Notes: a model not told the origin generated them from the sequence alone. 64,000 bases of DNA from Actinoplanes lobatus (GCF_014205215.1 NZ_JACHNC010000001.1:3725001-3789000), one strand, 5' to 3'. Counted from the stretch's first letter, positions 16,245-26,583 are shown. Translations and numbers: made by a program.

Positions 16245-18112
16245 CGTTCGATCGGGTCCACGCCGGGACGAATGCGCCACACCAGAACGTCGTCCACTTT
16301 CTCCGGTGGACCGAGCAGATCGGTGGCGGTCGTCTCCACCGCGTCACGGAACAGCGTCATATGGTCGGAACCGGTGATCTGTTCGGGTAGGAAGAGCACT
16401 TCCACATTCCAGTAAGCGAAGTCACGCCGGGCCTGTTCGCGGTCGGCGTTGCTCAGTTGGGCGACGTAGCCGTACAGGGCGGCGCGGGTGAACAGCCAGT
16501 CGGTCGGCCCCGGCGGCGCGCCGATCCGGCCGAGCTCCTTGCGGCCCTCCTCGCCGTTGATCATCGGGCCGAGGAAGTAGCCGTCCGGGATCCGGAACTG
16601 CGGTCCACCGCGAGCCATCGTGTACGCCTGCCAGCGCTGCCCGTCGGCCGTCACGTTGAGCGCGAACGGCAGGGCGGAGATCACCCCGTTCTCCGACACG
16701 TACCGCTGCCAGGTGCCCTTCGCGATGAAGTCCGGCTCCGGGGCCCGCTCCTGGTGGCGCAGCGGCAGCGGGAAGATCGGCAGGAGCGCGGCCACGATCG
16801 CCGCGGTCAGCCCGGTCTGGAGGTTGGGCGACAGCCGCCGGTCCACCAGCTCCTGGGTGATCAGGGCCAGCAGAATGCCGAAGACGCCGACCACCACCAG
16901 CGCCAGCCGCAGGGGCAGCGCCGAGTCGAACAGCGGCAGGTGGGCGAGCGCCGCGTAGGGCAGCGGGATGGGCAGCTCGCCGTCCATCCAGTTCACCCGG
17001 GGGCCCCAGGACAGCACCAGGAAGACGCCGCCGACCACCAGGATCGCCCGCAGCGTGGCCCGGCGGACCGGCGCGGCCCGCCGCCACAGCAGGACCGCGG
17101 AGACCACCATCAGGAAGATCACGGGTACGCCGAAGAACGACGACTCCTCGGTGCGGTTGGGCGCCAGGGTGGAGCCCAGCCCGAACAGCGCGGCCAGCGA
17201 CCGGCTCGGGAACGACAGGTACGCCGCCACGTCCTCGGCGAAGTAGCGCTGGTTGAACCCGGTCCCGGAGAACGTCTGCGGGCCGGCGAAGTGCATGTAC
17301 AGCGGGTAGGCCAGCAGCGCCCCGGCCACCACGGCGGTCACCCCGAGCGCCCGCAGCACGGTGCCCGCCACGGCCTTCGCCTCGGCGCGGACCGGCCCGG
17401 CCAGCGACCAGGTCACGATGAAGATGCCGCTGGCCAGGGCGGTGTAGAAGAGGCCCTCGGCGGCGATCGTGAAACAGCCGGCCAGCATGACGCCGAGGAT
17501 CAGCCCGTTGCGCAGCCAGCGGCCCGGCTGGCGCAGCCGCAGCACCTGCCAGATGACGACCGGGGCCACCCACCCGGCCGTCCAGTTCAGGTGACCGTTG
17601 GCGTGCGAGATGAAGCCGGGGGCGAACCCGCAGAACATGCCGCCCAGCCCGGCCGCGAGCGGACTGCGGACCAGCCAGCGGCGCATGAACAGATACCACG
17701 CGAAGGCGGACCCGGCGAGATTCAGGGTGAGGATCGTCACATAGCTGATCTGCGGGCCGGCGAAATGGGTCAGCGGCGCGAACAGCACCGTGTACACCGA
17801 GATCGACGTGTTCGCCGCCAGGTTGACGCCCCACGGCACGTTCAGCAGATCGGTGAAGAACGGGTCCGAGCCGTGGCCCAGCGTGTACACCCCGTACCCC
17901 AGCAGCCATTCGAAGAACGCCTGGTCCCCGATGTTGTCGGAGAGCCCGTGACGGTACGGGTCACGCCAGAGACCGTTGGTCACGTAGACGGCCAGCGCGA
18001 GCGCTGTCAGAGCGACGGCCAGATGCGCACGCCAAGGTCGGCCACGAGGCGGTGGCGTGGACTCGGCGGGCGGATCTGCGGACGCGGCGGGGGTGGGGGT
18101 GACGACGGACAT
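16241..18112 (-). CDS. Polytopic membrane protein, GT-C-like, paralogue B
   Basis: A 623-residue protein clearly homologous to paralogue A: shared blocks include GLWRDPYRHGLSDNIGDQAF, FAPLTHFAGPQ, LNLAGSAFAWYLFMRRWLVR, FISHANGHLNWT and a C-terminal VEVLFLPEQITG. It has a proline-rich N-terminus, about 11 membrane helices and a soluble tail. The conserved acidic residues in the first loop (SDNIGDQ) are where GT-C enzymes keep catalytic carboxylates, which is the basis of the tentative functional guess. It is co-directional and overlapping with paralogue A, and lies 31 nt downstream of the epimerase gene. Confidence 0.65.
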   Translation of the reverse strand: MSVVTPTPAASADPPAESTPPPRGRPWRAHLAVALTALALAVYVTNGLWRDPYRHGLSDNIGDQAFFEWLLGYGVYTLGHGSDPFFTDLLNVPWGVNLAANTSISVYTVLFAPLTHFAGPQISYVTILTLNLAGSAFAWYLFMRRWLVRSPLAAGLGGMFCGFAPGFISHANGHLNWTAGWVAPVVIWQVLRLRQPGRWLRNGLILGVMLAGCFTIAAEGLFYTALASGIFIVTWSLAGPVRAEAKAVAGTVLRALGVTAVVAGALLAYPLYMHFAGPQTFSGTGFNQRYFAEDVAAYLSFPSRSLAALFGLGSTLAPNRTEESSFFGVPVIFLMVVSAVLLWRRAAPVRRATLRAILVVGGVFLVLSWGPRVNWMDGELPIPLPYAALAHLPLFDSALPLRLALVVVGVFGILLALITQELVDRRLSPNLQTGLTAAIVAALLPIFPLPLRHQERAPEPDFIAKGTWQRYVSENGVISALPFALNVTADGQRWQAYTMARGGPQFRIPDGYFLGPMINGEEGRKELGRIGAPPGPTDWLFTRAALYGYVAQLSNADREQARRDFAYWNVEVLFLPEQITGSDHMTLFRDAVETTATDLLGPPEKVDDVLVWRIRPGVDPIER

Positions 18113-18143
18113 CAGCCGCAGGTTAGCAAGAAAGCCTGTTCTC

Positions 18144-19061
18144 CTAGGGGGCCATGACCGGTTGCGAATCGAGTGCCGCCGCCAGCGCGGCGCCGATTCC
18201 GGGGTACGCCCACGCGAACCCGGCCTGTGACAGCACCCCGGGCAGCACCCGCTGACTGCGTTGCGCCTCCCCGGCCAGCCCGCCGATCACCAGGTCGAGC
18301 ACCGGGCCCGGCACCGAGAACAGGGCGGGCCGGCGCAGCACCCGGGCCAGCTCCCGGGTGAACTCGGCGTTGGTCACCGGCTGGGGTGAGACGAGGTTCA
18401 CCGGGCCGGCCAGGTCGTCGCGTTCCAGCAGGAACTCGGTGGCGGCCAGCCAGTCGGCCAGGGCGATCCAGGACATCCACTGCCGCCCGCCACCGATCCG
18501 GGCGCCCGCGCCCAGCTTGAACGGCAGAAGAAGCGGCTTGATCAGTGAGCCGCCGGCGTCGATCGCCGGAGCGGTGCGCAGCAGCACCACCCGGGCGCCG
18601 GCGTCCTCGGCCGGCCGGGCCGCGGCCTCCCACACCCGGCACAGGTCGGCCAGGAACGTGTTGCCGGCCGGGGCCTCCTCGGTGACCGCCTGATCGCCGG
18701 TGTCGCCGTACCACCCGACGGCGGAGCTCTGGAGCAGCACCCGGGGACGCTCGTCCGCCGGCAGCCGGCCGATCGTCTTGGCGATGGTGTCGGTGGTGTC
18801 GATCCGGCTGGACCGCAGCACCCGCTTGTACGCCTCGGTCCACCGGTGGTCGCCGACATTGGCGCCGGACAGGTTGATCACCGCGTCCGCGCCGGCCAGC
18901 ACGGCCTGGTCGAGCCGGCCCTGCGCCGGATCCCAGGACGACTCGTCCGGCCGTTCGGAGGGGCGCCGGACCAGCCGGACGATGTCGTGGCCGCTCTGGC
19001 GCAGCCGTTCGGCGAGCCGGGTGCCGAGGAATCCGGACGCTCCGGCCATGACGATCCGCAT
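18144..19061 (-). CDS. TIGR01777-family NAD(P)-dependent epimerase
   Basis: A short-chain-dehydrogenase-fold protein of 305 residues. The N-terminal MRIVMAGASGFLGTRL is the GxxGxxG nucleotide-binding motif. INLSGANV, SSAVGWYGDTG and GGGRQWMSWIALAD are signatures of the SulA/YfcH (TIGR01777) family. Substrate is unknown for most members. ATG 19061 has GAAAGGG upstream; a longer frame exists but has no ribosome site. Its place next to the E2 gene copies the order Rv2215-Rv2216 of M. tuberculosis, a conserved actinobacterial pairing. Confidence 0.88.
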   Translation of the reverse strand: MRIVMAGASGFLGTRLAERLRQSGHDIVRLVRRPSERPDESSWDPAQGRLDQAVLAGADAVINLSGANVGDHRWTEAYKRVLRSSRIDTTDTIAKTIGRLPADERPRVLLQSSAVGWYGDTGDQAVTEEAPAGNTFLADLCRVWEAAARPAEDAGARVVLLRTAPAIDAGGSLIKPLLLPFKLGAGARIGGGRQWMSWIALADWLAATEFLLERDDLAGPVNLVSPQPVTNAEFTRELARVLRRPALFSVPGPVLDLVIGGLAGEAQRSQRVLPGVLSQAGFAWAYPGIGAALAAALDSQPVMAP

Positions 19062-19101
19062 ACCTGACCCTTTCCCGAAGATCGGTTGGTTCAAAACAGA
19101 A

Positions 19102-19132
19102 CGGGGGGTACGCCGCAACGGCGCACCCCCCG
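19102..19132 (-). terminator. Rho-independent terminator of lpdA-sucB
   Basis: The minus strand, reading past the sucB stop, has CGGGGGGT and CGCCG pairing with their complements around a 3-nt loop (19102-19132), followed by GTTCTGTTTTG. Stem strength and the T-rich tail fit an intrinsic terminator. Confidence 0.8.
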
Positions 19133-19145
19133 GTCCATGTCGTCC

Positions 19146-20891
19146 TTAGAGGCCGAGGTCGGCCTCGAAGTGGCCGCCCTCCAGCCGCTCCTTCAGCGTG
19201 CCCAGGAAGCGGGCCGCGTCGGCGCCGTCCACGATCCGGTGGTCGTAGCTCAGCGCCAGGTAGACCATCGACCGCGGCGCGATGATCTCGCCCAGGTCCG
19301 GGTCGTTCACGATCACCGGGCGCTTGACGACCGCGCCGAGACCGAGGATGCCGACCTGCGGCTGGTTGATGATCGGGGTGTCGAAGAGCGCGCCCCGGCT
19401 GCCGGTGTTGGTCAGCGTGAACGTGCCGCCACCCAGCTCGTCCGGCCCGATCTTGTTGTTGCGGGTGCGCTCGGCGACGTCGGAGATCCGCTTGGCCAGA
19501 CCGCCCAGGTTCAGGTCGCCGGCGTCCTTGATGACCGGGACGACCAGGCCCTTCGGCGCGTCCACCGCGATGCCCAGGTGCTCGGCGCCGTGGTAGGTCA
19601 CGGTGCCCGCCTCGACGTCGATCGAGGAGTTGACCACCGGGTGCTGCTGGAGCGCCTCGACCGTGGCCAGCGCGAAGAACGGCAGGAAGGTGAGCTTCAC
19701 GCCGTGCTTGGCCTGGAAGTCGGCCTTCGCCTTGTTCCGCAGGTTGGCGATCTTGGTGACGTCCACCTCGACGACCGTGGTGAGCTGCGCGGAGACCTGG
19801 AGCGACTCCACCATGCGGCGGGCGATCGTGGCGCGGATCCGGGTCAGCTTCTCGGTGCGGCCACGCAGCGGGCTCGGCTCCGCCTTCGCGGCGGCCTTCT
19901 CGACCGGTGCGGCAGCCCTCTCGGCCTGGGCTGCCGGGGCCGGGGCGGCCTTCGCGGCGGCGGCCTTCGCGGCCGCGTCGATCACGTCCTGCTTACGGAT
20001 GCGGCCACCCACGCCGGTGCCGGTCAGGGTGGACAGGTCCACGCCCTTCTCGGCGGCCAGCTTGCGGACCAGCGGGGTGACGTAGCCGGCGTCGCCGGCG
20101 CCGTTCGACTCGACCGCGGCGGGCGCCGGGGCCTTCACGGGCTCCGGGGCCACCTGCGGGGCCGGCGCCGACTCGATCTTCGGAGCCGGAGCGCTCTCCA
20201 CCTTCGGCGCGGGCGCCTGGGCGGGCGCGGGCGCCGGAGCCGGGGCCGGAGCGGCGGCCGGGGCGCTGCCCGGGGTGCCGATGACGGCCAGCACCGCGCC
20301 GACGTTCGCGGTCTCGTCCTCGCCGACCCGGATCTCCAGCAGGGTGCCGGCGACCGGCGACGGGATCTCCGTGTCGACCTTGTCGGTGGAGACCTCGACC
20401 AGCGGCTCGTCCGCCTCCACCTCCTCGCCGACCTGCTTCAGCCAGCGGGTGACGGTGCCCTCGGTGACGCTCTCACCGAGCGCCGGAAGCTTGATCTCCG
20501 TGCCCTGGGCGTTGCCCGCCGGGGCGGCGGCCTGCGGCGCGGGTGCCTCCGCCTCGACCGGCTTCTCCGTCGACGGGGTGACCGGAGCGGCGGGCTCCGG
20601 CTCCGCGGCCGCCTGCTGGGCCGGTGCGGGCGCGGCCGAACCGGTGTCCTCACCCTCCCCGGCGATGACGGCCAGCTCGCTGCCGACCTCCGCGGTCTCG
20701 TCCTCGCCGACCACGATCCGGGTGAGAACACCCGCGGCGGGCGACGGGATCTCCGTGTCGACCTTGTCGGTGGAGACCTCGAGCAGCGGCTCGTCGGCCT
20801 CGACGCGCTCGCCCTCCTGCTTGAGCCAGCGCGTCACCGTTCCCTCGGTGACGCTCTCACCCAGCCGCGGCATGGTTACCGATACCGGCAT
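19146..20891 (-). CDS. sucB: Dihydrolipoamide acyltransferase (E2), two lipoyl domains
   Basis: Core E2 of a 2-oxoacid dehydrogenase complex; in actinobacteria this gene (also called dlaT) serves pyruvate dehydrogenase, with a possible role for 2-oxoglutarate dehydrogenase. The 581 residues contain lipoyl domain 1 (about 1-77) and lipoyl domain 2 (about 131-208), each with the lipoylated lysine in [14 protein letters not shown], Ala/Pro-rich linkers, an E3/E1-binding domain (about 265-302, [15 protein letters not shown]), and the catalytic domain (about 348-581) with DHRIVDG. It lies 42 nt downstream of lpdA and is closed by a terminator. It is the substrate of the lipB/lipA products encoded nearby. 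Confidence 0.94.
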   Translation of the reverse strand: MPVSVTMPRLGESVTEGTVTRWLKQEGERVEADEPLLEVSTDKVDTEIPSPAAGVLTRIVVGEDETAEVGSELAVIAGEGEDTGSAAPAPAQQAAAEPEPAAPVTPSTEKPVEAEAPAPQAAAPAGNAQGTEIKLPALGESVTEGTVTRWLKQVGEEVEADEPLVEVSTDKVDTEIPSPVAGTLLEIRVGEDETANVGAVLAVIGTPGSAPAAAPAPAPAPAPAQAPAPKVESAPAPKIESAPAPQVAPEPVKAPAPAAVESNGAGDAGYVTPLVRKLAAEKGVDLSTLTGTGVGGRIRKQDVIDAAAKAAAAKAAPAPAAQAERAAAPVEKAAAKAEPSPLRGRTEKLTRIRATIARRMVESLQVSAQLTTVVEVDVTKIANLRNKAKADFQAKHGVKLTFLPFFALATVEALQQHPVVNSSIDVEAGTVTYHGAEHLGIAVDAPKGLVVPVIKDAGDLNLGGLAKRISDVAERTRNNKIGPDELGGGTFTLTNTGSRGALFDTPIINQPQVGILGLGAVVKRPVIVNDPDLGEIIAPRSMVYLALSYDHRIVDGADAARFLGTLKERLEGGHFEADLGL

Positions 20892-20933
20892 CTTGTCCCA
20901 AACTCCTTAACGCGGTGAACGATCGTTTCAGCT

Positions 20934-22325
20934 TCAGCTGTGCGCGTGCAGCGGCTTGCCCGCGAGCGCGAGGAAGGCCTCGCCCAGCGCCTCGTTCTGC
21001 GTCGGGTGGGCGTGTACGAGCTGAGCGACCTCCTCGGGGAAGGCCTCCCAGTTGGTGATCAGCTGGGCCTCGCCGACGAGCTCGCCGACCCGCGCACCCA
21101 CCATGTGGACGCCGACGACCGGCCCGTCGTTGACCCGGACCAGCTTGATGAAGCCCGCGGTCTTGAGGATCTGGCTCTTGCCGTTGCCGGCGAGGTTGTA
21201 GTTGTACGTCGAGACCTTGTCGTCGCCGTACTGTTCCTTGGCCTTGGCCTCGGTGATGCCGACCGACGCGACCTCGGGGTCGGAGTAGGTGACCCGCGGG
21301 ATGCCGGCCTCGTCGATGACGGCCGGCTTCTTCCCGGCGATCTCCTCGGCGACGAAGATGCCCTGCTGGAAGCCGCGGTGCGCGAGCTGGAGGCCGGGGA
21401 CGATGTCACCGACGGCGTAGATGTTGCCGACCCCGGTGCGCAGCCGCTCGTCGACGATCACGAAGCCGCGGTCCAGGGTGATGCCCTGCTGCTCGTAGCC
21501 CAGGTTGGCGGTCGTCGGGCCGCGGCCGACCGCGACCAGCAGCACCTCGGCCTCGATGGTCTCGCCGCCGGCGATGGTGACCCGCACGCCGTTGTCGGTG
21601 TGCTCCACCTTCTCGAACGGCTTGCCCACCTTGAAGTTGATCTTCCGCTTGCGGAAGGCGCGCTCGACCTGCTTCGAGATGTCGGCGTCCTCGGCGGCGA
21701 CCAGGCGGGGCAGGGCCTCGACGATGGTCACGTCGGCGCCGAACGACTTCCACACACTGGCGAACTCGACGCCGATGACGCCGCCGCCCAGCACGATCGC
21801 GGAGGCCGGGACCCGGTCCATCTTGAGGGCGTGCTCACTGGTCAGCACCCGCTTGCCGTCGACCTCCAGGCCCGGCAGCGAGCGCGAGTAGGAGCCGGTG
21901 GCCAGGATGATGTTGCGGCCGGTGTAACGCTTGCCGTCGACCTCCACGGTGTCCTTGCTGACGAGCTTGCCCGCCCCCTGGACCACCGTGATGTTCTTGT
22001 TGTGCGTGAGCATGCCGGTCAGCCCCTTGAAGAGCCGGCTGACCACGCCGTCCTTGTAGGCGTTCACCCCCGCCATGTCGATGCCGACGAGGTCGGCCTT
22101 CACCCCGAACTGCTCGCTCTCGCGAGTCTGGTCGGCGATCTCCGCGGCGTGCAGCAGGGCCTTCGTGGGGATGCACCCGCGGTGCAGGCAGGTACCGCCG
22201 AGCTCGGCCTTGTCGATCAGGGCGACCGAAAGATCGAACTGGGCGGCCCGGAGCGCGGCCGCATAGCCACCGCTTCCTGCGCCGAGAATGACGATGTCGA
22301 AGGTTCCGCCGTTGGGCTGGCTCAC
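20934..22325 (-). CDS. lpdA: Dihydrolipoyl dehydrogenase (E3)
   Basis: FAD-dependent enzyme that reoxidises dihydrolipoyl groups with NAD+. FAD motif GAGSGGYAAALRAAQ, the redox disulfide GGTCLHRGCIPTKALLHAAE (about residues 38-57), NAD-binding GGGVIGVEFAS, and the C-terminal His-Glu pair in HAHPTQNEALGE. The GTG at 22325 gives 463 residues, the normal length, and has GGAG six bases upstream; a longer form from GTG 22364 lacks a ribosome site. It is co-directional with sucB, 42 nt apart, so E3 and E2 are probably one transcript. Confidence 0.95.
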   Translation of the reverse strand: MSQPNGGTFDIVILGAGSGGYAAALRAAQFDLSVALIDKAELGGTCLHRGCIPTKALLHAAEIADQTRESEQFGVKADLVGIDMAGVNAYKDGVVSRLFKGLTGMLTHNKNITVVQGAGKLVSKDTVEVDGKRYTGRNIILATGSYSRSLPGLEVDGKRVLTSEHALKMDRVPASAIVLGGGVIGVEFASVWKSFGADVTIVEALPRLVAAEDADISKQVERAFRKRKINFKVGKPFEKVEHTDNGVRVTIAGGETIEAEVLLVAVGRGPTTANLGYEQQGITLDRGFVIVDERLRTGVGNIYAVGDIVPGLQLAHRGFQQGIFVAEEIAGKKPAVIDEAGIPRVTYSDPEVASVGITEAKAKEQYGDDKVSTYNYNLAGNGKSQILKTAGFIKLVRVNDGPVVGVHMVGARVGELVGEAQLITNWEAFPEEVAQLVHAHPTQNEALGEAFLALAGKPLHAHS

Positions 22326-22490
22326 GTTGACTCCAGTGGTCGCATCGTCTCCGGTGTGGGTCACACAATGGAAACGGTCACAGTCCCGTCACCGACATCT
22401 TGTCACTTCTCGGCCCGGTCAATGCAGCCAGGTGCCCTACGACACGTTGCCCCGACGTACCCTTGCGGGATCGAACGCGAGGAGGGAACG

Positions 22491-22811
22491 GTGGCATGGT
22501 TTCGGCGGCGTCCCCGGTCGGGAGGACCCGGCGGACGGCCGGTCGACCGCGCCGATCTCGAGCATCTTACGCAATTCGTCCGCTCCCGGCGGGGAGTCGA
22601 GGCATTCATCGAGCCACAGACGACGGTGACCGAGACCACGCTGTTGCTCGTCGCACACGACGGCGAGTGGACCAGGCGACGGATCGAGTCACCTGAGGTT
22701 GCGCGCCGCTTCGCCCACCAGTTGGCGATGCCGGTCTACGACGTCCGGCTGCTGGGCTATCCACAGCGGATGCGGGACTACAACGAGCGGCAGCGGCGCC
22801 GCCCGGCCTGA
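22491..22811 (+). CDS. Small hypothetical protein, 106 aa
   Basis: GTG 22491 is preceded by GAGGAGGGAAC, a good ribosome site. The product starts [15 protein letters not shown] and continues as a soluble alpha/beta-looking domain (EHLTQFVRSRRGVEAFIEPQ, TTLLLVAHDGEWTRRRIESP). No family is recognised with certainty. I believe similar proteins accompany lpdA/pepA in other actinobacteria. It is divergent from lpdA and convergent with pepA, with only 24 nt to the pepA stop. Confidence 0.65.
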   Translation: MAWFRRRPRSGGPGGRPVDRADLEHLTQFVRSRRGVEAFIEPQTTVTETTLLLVAHDGEWTRRRIESPEVARRFAHQLAMPVYDVRLLGYPQRMRDYNERQRRRPA

Positions 22812-22835
22812 TCACCGGGCGGCCCGCGGCCGTCG

Positions 22836-24371
22836 TCAGGCCAGGTCGTCGATCACCTGGAGCAGCGTGCGGACCGGCACGCCCGTCCCGCCCTTGGTCC
22901 AGTAGCCGTTCGCCTCACCGGTGTGGTAGCTGGGGCCGGCGATGTCGATGTGCGCCCACTCGACACCCTCGGTGACGAACTCCCGCAGGAAGACGCCGCC
23001 CTGGAGCATGTGCCCGGCCCGGTCCAGGTTGGCGTTGGTCTGGCAGATGTCGGCGATCTCCGACTCCATGCCCTTGCGCACGTCGTCCGGCAGCGGCATC
23101 CGCCAGGCCGGCTCGCCGACCGTCGTGCCGGCCGCCTCGACCAGCCCGGTCGCCTCGTCCGAGCCCATCAGCCCGGAGATCCGCTTGCCCAGCGCGATCA
23201 CCTGGCCGCCGGTCAGCGTCGACGTCTCGAACAGGTAGTCGGTGCCGTCCGCGCAGGCCCGGGCCATCGCGTCGCCCAGCACCATCCGGCCCTCGGCGTC
23301 GGTGTTGAACACCTCGACCCGCTTGCCGTTGAACATGGTGACCACGTCGCCCGGCCGGTACGCCGACCCGGACGGCATGTTCTCCGCGATCGCCAGGTAC
23401 CCGGAGACCGCCACACCCGGTTCGAGCTCGGCCACCGCGATCAGCGTGGCGGCCACCGCGGCGGCGCCCGCCATGTCCGACTTCATCTCCCACATGCCGG
23501 CGGCCGGCTTGATGCTGACGCCACCGGTGTCGAAGGTGATGCCCTTGCCGACGAGCGCGACCCGCTTCGGGTCGGTCACCCCGGACGGCGTGTAGGTCAG
23601 CTTCACCAGCCGCGGCGGCGCCTCGGAACCCTGGCCGACCGCCACGATGCCGCCGTACCCGCCGGCCTTGAGCTGCTCGAAGTCGAGCACCTCGACCTCC
23701 AGCCCGGCCTCGGTCGCGGCCGCCGCCACCTGGTCGGCGAGGTCCGCCGGGCGCAGCGCGTTGGGCGGGGTGTTCACCCAGTCCCGGGTCTGGCGCACGG
23801 CCCGGGCGACGATCCCGGCCCGGCGCAGCTCGGCCGCCGCCGCCTCGTCGGCCGCGTCCGGCACGTGCAGGCGCAGCTCGGCCACCGGGTCGCGGCGGCC
23901 CTTCGCCGGCTTCGACTTGTACCCCGCGAAGCGGTAGCCGCCGAGCAGCGCGCCCTCCAGCGTGGCGCGCAGCACCGGCGCGGCGCCCGCGTCGTCCGGC
24001 ACCGGCAGGGCCAGCACCACGGTGTTGCTGCCGGCCAGCGCGCGGACCGCCGCACCGGCGCCGCGGCGCAGCGTCTCCAGGTCGGGCGCCGGACCGTCCG
24101 GCTCGGTGCCGAGGCCCACCGCCACCAGGATCGGCGCGGCGATCGTGCCGAGGGTGGCCAGTTTGGTCACCTCGCCGGGCGCTCCGGTCGCGCCGAGCAG
24201 AGCCAGCGTCGAGATCAGCTTGCCGTCGAAGGCCGCGGCGATGCTCTCGGCGCCGGCGGCTGGCAACAGGCTGCCGTCCTCGTCGGGCTGGCTGTGCAGG
24301 CCGATGACGATGGCATCGACCGCCGATTCGGCCGGGTCGGTGTCGACCAGGCTGAGGGTGGGCTGGGTCAC
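22836..24371 (-). CDS. pepA: Leucyl aminopeptidase (M17)
   Basis: Two-metal cytosolic exopeptidase removing N-terminal residues. The 511 residues contain the N-terminal regulatory domain (about 1-170) and the catalytic domain with [11 protein letters not shown] (metal-binding and catalytic lysine), MKSDMAGAA and the family signature [12 protein letters not shown] (about 352-363). TSTLTGG and HIDIAGP are also present. Length matches the family. It is divergent from gcvT with about 120 nt between starts. Confidence 0.95.
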   Translation of the reverse strand: MTQPTLSLVDTDPAESAVDAIVIGLHSQPDEDGSLLPAAGAESIAAAFDGKLISTLALLGATGAPGEVTKLATLGTIAAPILVAVGLGTEPDGPAPDLETLRRGAGAAVRALAGSNTVVLALPVPDDAGAAPVLRATLEGALLGGYRFAGYKSKPAKGRRDPVAELRLHVPDAADEAAAAELRRAGIVARAVRQTRDWVNTPPNALRPADLADQVAAAATEAGLEVEVLDFEQLKAGGYGGIVAVGQGSEAPPRLVKLTYTPSGVTDPKRVALVGKGITFDTGGVSIKPAAGMWEMKSDMAGAAAVAATLIAVAELEPGVAVSGYLAIAENMPSGSAYRPGDVVTMFNGKRVEVFNTDAEGRMVLGDAMARACADGTDYLFETSTLTGGQVIALGKRISGLMGSDEATGLVEAAGTTVGEPAWRMPLPDDVRKGMESEIADICQTNANLDRAGHMLQGGVFLREFVTEGVEWAHIDIAGPSYHTGEANGYWTKGGTGVPVRTLLQVIDDLA

Positions 24372-24491
24372 TCGGACACTCCGGGACGTCTGGGCCGGAA
24401 CGGCGCCGGTAGGCGCGCTCCCGGCTATTGGGAAAACGGTGTTGTCCCAGCGACTCTAAACCGGCCCAAGGTCACCGGTAAGTTGAGTCTC

Positions 24492-25583
24492 ATGTCTGCC
24501 GAGCTTCTTCAGTCTCCCCTGCATGCGCGCCATGTCGCCCTCGGCGCGAAGTTCGCCGCCTTCGGCGGTTGGGACATGCCGCTGGAGTACGCCGGAGGAG
24601 GCGTCCTGAAGGAGCACGCGGCGGTCCGCGAGTCGGCCGGCGTGTTCGACGTCTCCCACCTCGGCAAAGCCACCGTCCGCGGGCCCGGCGCGGCCGCCTT
24701 CGTGAACGCGTGCCTCACCAACGACCTCGGCCGCATCGCCCCCGGCAAGGCGCAGTACACGCTCTGCTGCGACGAGACCGGCGGCGTGGTCGACGACCTG
24801 ATCGCCTATCTGTACGACGACGACCACGTCTTCCTCATCCCGAACGCGGCCAACACCGCCGAGGTGGTCCGCCGTCTCGCCACGACCGCTCCGAACGGGA
24901 TCACGGTGACCGGCGAGCACCGCTCCTACGCCGTCCTGGCCGTCCAGGGTCCCCGGTCCGAGGCCGTCCTCGGTGAACTGGGCCTGCCCGCCGACCACGG
25001 CTACATGTCCTTCGCCACGGCCGCCTTCGCCGGGAGCGAGCTGGTCGTCTGCCGTACCGGGTACACCGGCGAGCACGGCTACGAGCTGGTCGTCGGGTGG
25101 GACGACGCGCCCGCCGTCTGGGACGCGGTGATCGCCGCGGGGGTCCGCCCGTGCGGCCTCGGCGCCCGCGACACGCTGCGCACCGAGATGGGCTACCCGC
25201 TGCACGGCCAGGACCTGAGCCTCGACATCAGCCCGGTGCAGGCCGGCGCGGGCTGGGCGGTCGGCTGGTCCAAGCCGGCGTTCTGGGGCCGCGACGCACT
25301 CACCGCCGAGAAGGCCGCCGGTCCCCGGCGCCGGCTGCGCGGGCTCGAGCTCACCGGCCGCGGCATTCCGCGTGGTCACATGCAGGTGTACGCCGGGGAC
25401 AAGCTCGTCGGCGAGACCACCAGCGGCACCTTCTCCCCGACGAAGAAGGCCGGCATAGCCCTGGCCCTGATCGACACCGCCCCGGCCCTGGCCGACGGCG
25501 CCCTGGTGGAGATCGACATCCGCGGCCGCCGAACCGAGGCCCGCCTGACAAAGCCCCCCTTCGTCACCACGCAGGTGCGCTGA
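24492..25583 (+). CDS. gcvT: Aminomethyltransferase (glycine cleavage T protein)
   Basis: Transfers the methylene group from the aminomethyl-lipoyl H protein to tetrahydrofolate, releasing ammonia. The 363 residues contain [20 protein letters not shown] (N-terminal folate region), [40 protein letters not shown] and the C-terminal barrel with [14 protein letters not shown] 24492 is the first start after pepA's promoter region; the ribosome site is weak. gcvP and gcvH are not in the window. The end of the gene (GTGCGCTGACC) is duplicated about 130 bp downstream. Confidence 0.94.
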   Translation: MSAELLQSPLHARHVALGAKFAAFGGWDMPLEYAGGGVLKEHAAVRESAGVFDVSHLGKATVRGPGAAAFVNACLTNDLGRIAPGKAQYTLCCDETGGVVDDLIAYLYDDDHVFLIPNAANTAEVVRRLATTAPNGITVTGEHRSYAVLAVQGPRSEAVLGELGLPADHGYMSFATAAFAGSELVVCRTGYTGEHGYELVVGWDDAPAVWDAVIAAGVRPCGLGARDTLRTEMGYPLHGQDLSLDISPVQAGAGWAVGWSKPAFWGRDALTAEKAAGPRRRLRGLELTGRGIPRGHMQVYAGDKLVGETTSGTFSPTKKAGIALALIDTAPALADGALVEIDIRGRRTEARLTKPPFVTTQVR

Positions 25584-25642
25584 CCACACCCTCCCACTTC
25601 CCCCTCCCGCGGCCCCCATCCTCCCGCGGCCCCGCCCTCCCA

Positions 25643-25692
25643 CGATCTTGGACGTTTCCCCACCGGACGGGGTGGCCCAACGTCCAAGATCG
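25643..25692. repeat. GATCTTGGACG palindrome, copy 1 (gcvT 3' flank)
   Basis: CGATCTTGGACGTT pairs with AACGTCCAAGATCG, and inside it CCCCACC pairs with GGGGTGG around a 4-nt loop. It sits 60 nt after the gcvT stop and could act as a bidirectional terminator. Related palindromes occur at 25735 and four times at 41035-41459. Confidence 0.85.
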
Positions 25693-25734
25693 CCAACCTC
25701 CGCGCCTCGCGGGTGCGCTGACCCCGCCCTCCCA

Positions 25735-25783
25735 CGATCTTGGACGTTTGTCGCCGGAGGGGGTGGTCGAGCGTCCAAGGTCG
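25735..25783. repeat. GATCTTGGACG palindrome, copy 2 (cobS 3' flank)
   Basis: CGATCTTGGACG pairs with CGTCCAAGGTCG with one mismatch, with a GC-rich centre. It ends 5 nt before the cobS stop codon. The bases before it (GGTGCGCTGACC to CCCTCCCAC, from about 25711) repeat the sequence that surrounds the gcvT stop codon. Confidence 0.8.
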
Positions 25784-25788
25784 CGGCG

Positions 25789-26583
25789 TTAGAGGGTGAT
25801 GGCCACCAGGGTCACCGTTACCGCGCACTCCACGGCCGCGCCGAGGACGTCGCCGGTGATGCCGCCGAATCGCCGTACCGTGTGACGTAGGAGAAGGACC
25901 ACCGCGAACATCGCGGCGGCGACGGCGGCCGGCCCCTGCCATGGACGGCCCGGCACGGCGGCAAGCGCGAGACCCGCGACGCAGACCGCGGCGCCCAGCA
26001 CCGCCGGCAGCGGAACGCTGGAGGCGACCAGCGCGCCCAGCCCTTCCGGCCGGGCGGCGGGCACACCGCGGCGGCACGCCACGGTCACCGCGAGCCGCCC
26101 GGTCGCCCAGGCGGTCACCACGGCCCACGGACCGGCCTCGGTCAGCGCCCCGGCCTGGATCAGCAGCGTGGCGGCGATCGCCGCCACCCCGAACGGGCCG
26201 ATGTCCGGCTTTTTCATGATCTCCAGGGCGGCGGAGCCGGACCGGTACGACCCGAGCGCGTCGATCGTGTCCGCCAGCCCGTCCAGATGCAGCCCCCGGG
26301 TGAGCAGCGCACCCGCCGCCACCGTGACCCCGGCCGCCACCAGCGCCGGCGACCCCAGCGCCCGCAGGCCCTCGTGCACGCCGGCCAGGATCAGCCCCAG
26401 CAGCGCGCCCACGGCCGGCGCCACCGCCATCGCCACCGCCGCCGCGGACCGGTCCACCCGGCCGGCCCGCACCGGCAGCACGCTCAGCGTGGTGACCGCC
26501 AGCCGGACGCCGTCAAGCACTCGCGACGGTGGCCGGCCCCGGCCCGTGCGGCTCCGGCTCGGCGAACTCGGAGAGGTCGTCAT
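25789..26583 (-). CDS. cobS: Adenosylcobinamide-GDP ribazoletransferase
   Basis: Membrane enzyme joining adenosylcobinamide-GDP to alpha-ribazole (phosphate), the penultimate or last step of cobalamin assembly. The 264 residues have the CobS hallmarks: N-terminal LAVTTLSVLPV, the acidic motif GLHLDGLADTIDALGS followed by EIMKKPDIGPFGV, and about six hydrophobic helices. ATG 26583 lies inside the end of the upstream CobU-CobT gene (71-nt overlap), so the two are coupled. Confidence 0.93.
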   Translation of the reverse strand: MTTSPSSPSRSRTGRGRPPSRVLDGVRLAVTTLSVLPVRAGRVDRSAAAVAMAVAPAVGALLGLILAGVHEGLRALGSPALVAAGVTVAAGALLTRGLHLDGLADTIDALGSYRSGSAALEIMKKPDIGPFGVAAIAATLLIQAGALTEAGPWAVVTAWATGRLAVTVACRRGVPAARPEGLGALVASSVPLPAVLGAAVCVAGLALAAVPGRPWQGPAAVAAAMFAVVLLLRHTVRRFGGITGDVLGAAVECAVTVTLVAITL

